Assembly: GCA_028565715.1 (NCBI GenBank)
Contig: JAOXYC010193576.1
Coordinates: 1-12,056, forward strand
Direction of reading: 5' to 3'
Length of the DNA stretch: 12,056 nucleotides
From: Phoronis pallida
Taxonomy: Eukaryota; Phoronida; Phoronidae
The stretch's first letter is position 1; the number at the start of each line of letters is the position of its first letter. Positions 1 to 9,400 of this stretch are shown here, in pieces. The position numbers and the translations under genes are program-made. A model generated the notes under the pieces. The model made no database searches, was not told the DNA's origin, and was given only the letters and a program-made list of their open reading frames with translations.

Positions 1-290
1 TACAGTTGATCTCAGTTATCTAGTCACCCTCCAAGATATTTCATCAAGTCGCATAGGCCGCCTAATATAGAGATTTCTTGAAGATTATTCGTTCATGTGA
101 ATGTTAGGATGCAATGTGTCACAAAAATTCCAATGTAATTGACCTCATTCAAAAGTTGATAATTTCACATTTGTAAGTAGCGATGTTCACCTTTAACTGA
201 TAATGCTAAATTATCACTTTGCAGTACGAACAAAGGGCTGCATGTTATGAAAGTCTGAAGCAATCAAAAAGCAAGAATAAGCAAACCTAC
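1..290 (-). other. Intron 21 (partial) of ZGRF1
   Basis: Sequence downstream of the exon 21 donor. Possible AG acceptors near 70 lead to a stop within six codons in the required frame and do not resemble the expected helicase continuation. I read it as intron running off the window. Confidence 0.7.
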
Positions 291-419
291 CACAAGTTTA
301 GGTCTATCGTCTTCAGATACGCCATCTATTAGTTGATTGTCATAGAACAAGTGATTAGCTATAGCACTGATCTGAGGGTGACATCTATACTGTGTACGTA
401 ACAGTATGGGGGAGTGACC
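291..419 (-). CDS. ZGRF1: ZGRF1 exon 21, start of RecA lobe 2, residues 1585-1627
   Basis: The exon encodes ILLRTQYRCHPQISAIANHL. Motif IV (QYRCHP, 1594-1599) includes the Arg expected to contact ATP phosphate. It ends KLV before a GTAGGT donor in phase 0. The next exon, expected to start near a 'LxFYNV' strand, is not within bases 1-290. Confidence 0.95.
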
Positions 420-3400
420 CTGGAAAAATATGGAAGACAAGGTTCCTAATAGTTCAAACATGTCAGTATTTAAGTTTTTATATTATGATTTTAAATTTTC
501 ATTTCAAAAGTGTTAAATTTATTATTTTCATCATAACTTGAATAAAATGGGGACAGCATTTACTGGAAATATAACTTTATAAACAACTCTAGTCACTTAG
601 ATTTTTAAAAACACAATTAATTTCAGTTGTCTATGAAAGGGAAATTGAATAAAATTGGTGCCAAAATTGAAATGAGACATTACCATCAGTATCATTCTGT
701 CAAACATTGTCTGCTCCAGTCCACAGTCCGTGCCTGGCTCTGACCCCTGAATGGTGGGGTCAAGCTGCCTGGGGTCCCCGACCAGCACAAGATTGCCACA
801 TTCAGCTGTAGTTATGGGGAGAAGTGACGCTGACTCTGTCATCTGACTACACTCATCTAGTAATACTGTCTAAAGAAGAAGAAAACATCAATTAAACATG
901 AAAGAAAGGGAAAAATAAGACTATAGACATTTACTCCTGCTAAATGATTAACAGTAAGGTAATAACATGTGATAAAGCTTTTTTATCGACAAAATTTCAA
1001 ACAAATATTTGACAAATAAAACCCAGACTTTTGTTTTTATCTTACTGAGAATTTGATTCCTTTCATACAGGCAAAGCTGCAGGCTGCACATGTCACTCCA
1101 ACTACTCTGACACAGCCAAGTTTCTGAAAAGTAAAAATCAAGGTTAGGTAATATCTTGAGGGATAAACATGTGAAAATACCTTGAATTGAATAGACCGTC
1201 TCCTGTTAATGATTCTTAGTGGCCAGATTTTGCACTGTTAAGGTAGCATTGATTGATAGGATTAGAGATTATCTTCTATTAGTAATATGTTGAGATTTCT
1301 GTACCAGGATTTCAACGATTTTAATAACTTTATGGTTATTAAGCATACTTGTCTGTTTTCACCCAGTCTGTGTTTCTCTATGGTCTTTCTTATATACCTG
1401 AAACACAAGATTGTTGTCAGACAAGATATCAACAAGTCAGACAAAAAACAGAAATTTTGTGCAAGTCTTCACATGACAATCGACATGATTTTCAAAGCAC
1501 TAGCTTGGTATCTTCTGGCACTTCATACATTTAATATAATTCTAGTATGAGTTCATTTTCTTTTTATATACATTCACAAGAACTACGTTTGGAAGGTTAT
1601 CTTTCATTCTGGTCAATTACTTTTTAAAAACCCGCTTCATGTAACTTTACCACAAAGAAGACTACTCTTTCAAAAATATTTTGTAAGTTACATAACAACA
1701 TACATCTTTTCAGAGGGCGTCACATCAGTTTTCATCATAGACTGCAGTTCCTTCAGTTCTTGATTTTCACTCCCAAATGCATGCACACTGCAAAGATATT
1801 ATCAATCGTGAGAATCTTTTGTGACTCAGCAATATAAATTTTCTTCCTTTAAAATTACATTATCCTCAATCATTAAAGACATGTTCTGATAAGAAACTGT
1901 ACAGTATATCTCAATATTTTCACGACATTGGTGATATTTCATTTAGTCAGAGATGTCAGGCAAGAGTAGAGATTCTGCTCATGAAAACATAATTTAATTC
2001 AAAAGGAGATAACTTATATTGCGAATTTGTGACATGTGTCTTTAATGGGATCATATGTTGAAAGTTAAAAACTAAAACAAACAAATATCATGACTTGTTA
2101 CCTGTAAGGGAGAACTGGTTTTGCAATTTTCCGTACACTCCCCACTCGTACAAAGCCATCAAATCCAAGTTCCAGTAAGCTTTAAAACAAAAACAAACAA
2201 ACAAATCATAAATCAATAGTTTATATCATATTCTTGAAGTTCCATACAAAGTGAAATGGCATTCTCACATGAACGCAAACGCTCATCATAAAAGCTTTAT
2301 CCACGGGATATAATAAACAACAATTCAATGAGATGGTGGATTTTAGAGATGCCTGTATGAAAATTAAATATATTCTGACAGTGTGAATTTTTTGCAAGAC
2401 GAGAAAAAAACAACTAAAGATAGTTTAATGCATAACTTTCATAGACAATATTTTTTCTATTAACTACATGGTCGTAGTATTCTCACCATTGCAGTATTCT
2501 ATCCACTGCTACATTAGTTGTAGATGAAATAAGAATCTTCCTATCTTCGCCTTGTGGGTTATTCTGCTTCTCCAGTTCAAAGATTTCAGCCAAGAAGAGG
2601 ACTAACACAGAGAGTAGATAACTCTTGCCTGCTCCAAACACACCTTTAAGAACAAAATGTCACTTGAATTCTAACAGATCCCTGTATTACTAAAATTGAA
2701 TTCTCACAGGCAAATCGCCAATGTAAACATTAGAATTATGTAATGTTGTCTTTTTGTTATCATTTGATTCTTTATCTTATACAAAAAAAAATATATTCAA
2801 AACATTTCTATTGGTCACCTGATTTGAAAATACCTTGTCTTAAGACTAGCTATTCCAAAAAGACTGTTTCACCCTAAATCTTGTTTAATGAACTTTTTTT
2901 TAACCAAGGAAATCAGTCAATTCGTATAAATAAAAAAATATGTGCAAACACTCCAAATAGAAAATGGTTGATTTAACATTATTTGTCTTTTCACACATGT
3001 TCCTTGAAAAAAATAAGTGAACAAATGTTCCTAAACTTGAATGATATCTTGGACAATTAAAAATGCAGAATCATATTTACCATGTATGAGTGTTATTGCG
3101 GAAGCCCCCTTGTTGACTAGATTGATGGCTACTGTTCTCACAGCCTCTGATTGGTCAAGATTTAGATGGAATTTGGAGATGTAATCTTCAGCCATCTCCT
3201 CCTGAATAATGATGAAAAAATATAGTATGTGTGATGCTCAAGAGAGCACAAAATCAAAAGACTAATTAATGAAATAAATTATTTACCGTTTGGACCAATT
3301 TTTGAATGAAATGAACCATCCTACAGAATTTAAGTTGAGTCAGAAAAGTTTCAATCAAACTGTAGCAATTAAAGAAAAACACTATTCCGATGAACTAGCA

Positions 3401-6400
3401 AAAAAAAATTTTTATTTACAGAAAAGGACTAAAAAGTATGGTTAGTGTCTTTGATACCCTCAATATAATATTTCTAGTAAAAAGGAAGAGAAATAATTGA
3501 GATTGAAGAGCTGGTTTACCACAATCTGTGCTGGAGTGTGTAAGACAGATGAACCAGTGCTTGACTGTGGGTTGATGAATCTGCTGTTCACTCGCCGTGA
3601 TGTGGGGTTCCTGTCAAAAGGATAAAGAATGGTTTCAGTAAAAAGAAAAAGATAAAAAAATATTTTGTCTTCAAATAAAAATGTTTGCTTTCCAAGCTGT
3701 AGTTTTACAATACAGCAAATATTGAAACCGAAACGAATACATCAATGTTTTTTCAAAGACATATTGAACATTTTTAATTAATCCCATAATTTCTTCAAGT
3801 ATATTGTAGAGTCTGGGATATCGTAAGGCTGAGTTTTTTCTGTCTTGGACAGATTCGCAAATGAATATGTATGAGTTCTTATCTTGAAAGATGTACTGGA
3901 TATGACTCTTAACACTTTGATAGCGAATTACATACATGTGACATCACATGATACTTTACCTGGATAAAAGGTGTGGTAATACAGGTAATGATTGAGGTGA
4001 GAGTTCTTGTAGATTAGATAAACATGTCAACTCTGAACTGGTGTTGCCTATATGGATAGCATGGCATATACCTGTAGAAAGAATAATTAAATAAAGATAT
4101 TGATACAGTAGTGTATTCAAACTGCCTTTCAGAAATTTTAGCAGAATAACGACACAACAAAAGTTCATGTAGACGAAAACAAAAATATGTATTAACTAAA
4201 TTTTTTTGTCAGAATGGATGACATGGTTCATATACCAAAATCCATGATTTTACACAAAAAACTTGGGCTTGAGACCCGTTTCCAAATCTAAGAGCATTTC
4301 TGTTCTATTTTTTAGAGAGAATGTTTTATCAAAAGGTAATTTTCAACACAAACTAGTTTAAAAGTTAATTGATTAGTTTTGTTCTCTAAAACTGGGAATA
4401 TCATTCACTGAGAATTTCAATATAAAAAAACGCTTTGACAACCCTTACTGTTATCAGGCCAGTTAGATGGTGAGTAGCCTGCCATGGGTTCAATCTGTAC
4501 TTCACAGTCAGCATTAGGACCATAGTATGAACTCCGAGCGACAAATGTCTTCCCCGTGTCAAATGTCAGCTCTGATGAAACAATCCACAGATCATCTAAA
4601 ATAAATCCACAATCTAAATCAAAATAATAAAAACATTATCACATTCTTAACAAGCACTCCACATTCAAATTCTGTTCTGCAAAAAGCATAAATTAAGAAA
4701 TAACAACATTAGCACTTCCTGCCTAAAGGAGGCCAAAGCAGACACTATTCAGCCTGGCCTAGACTGAACTGAACCTGTTGAAAACAAGAGACTGAAACTG
4801 TCGAGGGAGATCTTCAGTTCTTTTTTGCCAAACATGGCAACCTAGTTCAAGTGAGCCCGGCATTGGAGTGACGTCACCAACATGCGTTAGCTATACCCGA
4901 ATCTTGTAGAGGGAGGCTGTGGGAGAGACTAAGCCAGGCCATAACCCGAGTTTCTTGCCTTATACAGGGTAGTCATTCCACCAACGGTTCAATCCAAAAA
5001 CAAAGCCTTTACTGAATTTTTTTGTCAAAAAGCAAAGTTTAACCATCATTGATTTTTTTACCTTTTGAATATGCTGATGATGATTCCTTTCTTGACAACT
5101 TCAAATACATAGACTTCTTCACAGAACTCATATCTTGATATTTGTACGCCATTGATTTTTTCGATGTCCATTTTGAATCATAGGCCTTCCTTAGTAGTTT
5201 ACATTGACAATATGCGTTGACACCTTGACCTTTGAGATACGTAGCGATACTACCACTGTCTGTCAACTCAAGGCTGGATCTTCCTGCACTGGGGTCTGTT
5301 GAAGTTTTAACTTGATCAAGCCATTTGAAAAACTGTAATTAATAGTAATTATGTTTAAGATTAGAGAATGATTTAATAAAATTGAAACTCTCTTGTGTTT
5401 CAATTATTATTATAATGCCCAGTGCTTATATAGTGCTTTTTTAATCAAAGTGCTTTATAATTCCCAGGCTGTTCACTCAAGTACCAAGGTTTATTCAGCA
5501 AATAAAATAATAAATATGCCAAAATGCACAGCAAAGTTGAAAAGTAATGCAAAAAATGTAATTAGATAATAAATCAAAAGTTTGATGTTCCCAACACCAA
5601 CATCAAAATTGGTACTAACCTTACACTGTTGTTGACGGGGTTCCCCACAGGCGTAGAAATACCTGTCTTTATTAACTCCTTCCTTCTTAACCTGGACGAT
5701 CTTAGACGGGAGACTATGCTGACAGAGGGGGTTAGTGTTCTGTATGGAAGAGCTGGATCCAGCGGTGAACTTAGATGTGTTGATCTTGTCAAGTGCCGTG
5801 TGCAGTTGTTTGGAAATATCAAATAGGATGATATTTAGATGTTCTGTAATTAAATAGAAAATGATTTCCAAAACGAAGTTTCCTCAAAACCACAAATCTC
5901 GACAATGCCTTTGTAAACACAACTGGGCAAAGCAATATTTTTTGATATATTAACATAATAAATAATTCAGAGGCATAACTTTGATAAAAAGTATTTAGAT
6001 ATCTGTTTGGCAATATATGATAGAAACTCACAAGAACAAATCATAAACATTGACAAACACAATAACTTACCTATCAACACAGCAGTTAGACACTGCTTGT
6101 AGTCCTGATAACTATTAAACTCTGCAGGAATAGTCTGTAGTCGTAGAGGAGTTGGCTGATTCATGACTTGACATTTGGGTGGGAATTGTAGATCACTAAC
6201 ACCTCCAGACTAAACACATTTAAAACATATTATATATTTAAGTGTTTTGTATGCAATGTGAGTCTGAAAGTAGACACTATTATGGTTCAGATTCCGCCCT
6301 GGGCAGTCTGTTGTGTCATCGAGCAATATGTTCCGGAACAGTCAGGAAGTAACCTGCGATGGACTAGTGTTCTGACCATGAAGAGTTGCCCAATTCTCAT

Positions 6401-9400
6401 CTGCTCACGCTACAGAAACCGGGATAGCATACAGCCATATGCTCCATTAGGCAAGATAGATTTATTTTTACTTTTTATTATGCTCCTGAATTTCCAAACT
6501 ACCAGCACAGTTCTCAAAAAGTAGTGGCATCTAGGCTTAAATAAACTTCCACAATGTAAGCCAAATCAATCACTTGAGGAATTTTTCTGCAAGCATGCAA
6601 TCCTACTGTTTAACTCTGGACAATCAAGGTACCTTCCGTATTGTATTCATCTGTGGTCTTTTAAAGCCTGATGTTTGAATATAGTTTGGTGAATCATCAC
6701 CGCCACTGCTGGGTTCAGCTTTCACTGGATTCCGCATCGTCCTGTTGAATGTCCTACCATCCCTCCTGGCAACTTCACTGGACATTGTGCCCTTCAGACT
6801 GTAGCTGGACAGTGTTCTTCTTGCCTGACAAATAAATAAATGTTTGGTAGTATTTTAACTTGTAGTTGTAGTTCTCCAGCATTAAGATATTCCTTTTCAT
6901 TTTTCAAATTGCTGAATTTTTGAAAAACAAATGTGAAAGATCTTCGCAAAAATGTATCTAATGTGTGTCTGAACTGCAAAGGTTGACTTCAGAAACAAAA
7001 GATGCATGCTTACTCATTTAACTCGTCACATCTGATATGTAGTCACCCTTTTTCAGTCACATTGTCATTAACAACACTGATTCATTATTTGGGAAGGTTC
7101 TGAAGTGGACAAGTTAAGCCATGCATGCAGCTTCTAGATAAATAGTTACCTGCTGGACCACTGTATTAACACTGCGTGTTCCATCAACTGATGATGCTTG
7201 GGGTAGATGCTGCTTTTGTCCAAACAAAACGTTAGGATGAGGTAAACTGACTCTTGAGCATACTGGAATTATAACAATGTTCATATGAATATTTACAAGA
7301 CTTTTTTGCAGTTCAAAACTAACATAAGTTGTCAAGATAACCAAGCAGTGTTGGTACATTCTGCTTAATTTCGACTAAAATATTAATCAACCATACAATG
7401 TGAATAAAATCTTAAATTCATAAAACAACAAATCAAATTCAACTCACCTGAGCTTGGTTTTTGATGAGAACCAACTGTATTATTGCACTGCATGTCTTTA
7501 TGCTTATTTTCAGGAATAGCTTTTGAAAATATGTTGTCGTCATCATCTCCATCACGAGATGTTGCAGGCAAGAAGAAGAAATCTCCACCATGATCCCCAT
7601 GGTATTGCACATTCTTGTCATTCGTTTGATATGTAGAATCTATACACGCATCTAATATAGTCCTCTGACTATCACCCGTATCACTTAATGAAAATAAAGA
7701 CTCAGTGTCTATCCTCCTCCTGGTCTTAGGGATATTATGCAATGGTGTTGATGTGTTACTGCCCATAACATTCCTAATCATATTAAACTGGTCGAAGCTT
7801 TCAGAGTCCGGGGACTGCTTAGAGTCCTGATTAAAATCATGGTAAGCAGAACACTCACTATCATTTTCTCCCATATTTTTATTTAATGTGATCCTTTCAC
7901 TATCGTTTGATAGTTTTGTTAGATCAAACTTTGAGATGAATGGAGAATCTTCATGTATCAACTCAACTGAATCCTGATTACACATTGGACTTTCTATTGC
8001 TTTATATGCAATATTTTGAGGTTTAATTGCATTATCCTGTTCATCAAAAAACATGTCTTGGTCAAAATGTGGTAGACTTTGAGAATCTAGCAACTCCATT
8101 GTATCCTCTGAGAATGTGGAAGGACTGGAAAAGGAATCATTTCCAAACACTGGAGTCTTTGGTAAGGTCCCTCTTGAACCACTCCTTGCACTGTTTGTTG
8201 ACCACGATCTTAATGTATTCTTAAAGCTGGGTACACCACTGTAACTAATAAAGGTTTTGTACTGTGCTAATATTTCCCTGCCTTCTGAACCTGTTTTGGA
8301 TGTCTTATCTATCAATACATTAGATGCACCTGGACTTAAAAATGGGCTTTTCTGGTTTTGACTCATTGATTTGCTGTTTGTTCCATTAGATGCACTTTGA
8401 CTTATGATTATGGGACTTTCCCGGTTTTCATGATCAGCGTTTGATACATCTGAAACTCCACTTTTGGAACTTGAACATGTTGACAATGAGAGGGCCGGTG
8501 AGGGCTCTTGTTTATTCATTACTATGGTGACATTTGGTGTTGACACATCTGGACATGGAGGGGGTGGCGTCATTACTGAAGATGGTAAATCGAAAAACGA
8601 TGGATCCATATCTGAAAACATAGAGTCTGACTGGCTTTCGATAAACCTGTTTTGCGACTCATCAATTCTTTCCTTTATATTTCTTAATATCTGACCAGAG
8701 TCTGGTTGTTTTTTAATAACATTTACAAAGTTTTTGTCTAACTCTGGCACAGCCCTGCTCATACTTTGTGTCTCATCAAAATTCTTGTCTTCAGTGTCAT
8801 CTTTATTGGAACTCCTTGAGCAGGCACCATTCATTGGCGTCAACTTTTGTTTATTCGACAATGATTCTGAGTCTTGATAATCTTTTTGACTCATTGCAGG
8901 TGAATTTATACAATTAATGTCCTCCTCTGATTGGGCATTCACCTTAGTTCTGATTTTTTCAATATCTGGTGTGATTTCAGAATTCTCAACATCTTCCTCT
9001 TGAGAATCTTCACTCACATTTGACAATGGTGAGAAACTTAATTCAAACATTCCACAGGCAGAACTAATTTCCTGATGGTCACTATTCTTTACTAATGGCA
9101 ATTTAACGGAGCATTCATCCAATTCACATTTATTCAAGTTCTCATTCCGAGTATAACTATCACCTGCAACATCAACACAAGACTGTTCGGTATTCTGTTC
9201 AATTTCAGAGTCCTGTTTACTGAAACTTTCTCTGTTCACAGAACATTCAGAAATTGTTTTATGGAAAAAGTCACTTTTACCAAAATATCCATCTGATTTT
9301 GATACTGGAACCTGCTGTTCATTATCATTTTCACTTTTGATCAAAGTGTTTGGAATGTTTAAAGCACTGATGTTGTTTTGACTTCTTCTCTCACATGGTC

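Noticed and set aside
1-70. Possible further ZGRF1 exon after TTAG near base 70
   Set aside because: In the required phase it hits a TGA within six codons, and another frame gives no helicase-like sequence.
1287-1550. 87-codon plus-strand ORF
   Set aside because: It crosses exon 18 of the minus-strand gene and its flanking introns; a shadow frame.
3671-3937. 88-codon minus-strand ORF between exons 12 and 13
   Set aside because: Lies wholly in an intron with good splice sites and resembles no known protein; composition is that of AT-rich intron.
4740-6281. AGACACTATT shared by introns 10 (4740) and 7 (6272)
   Set aside because: Many 10-base matches are expected by chance in 12 kb; flanks do not align.
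6258-6524. 88-codon plus-strand ORF
   Set aside because: Falls in the SINE-like fragment of intron 7; the peptide shows no family resemblance.
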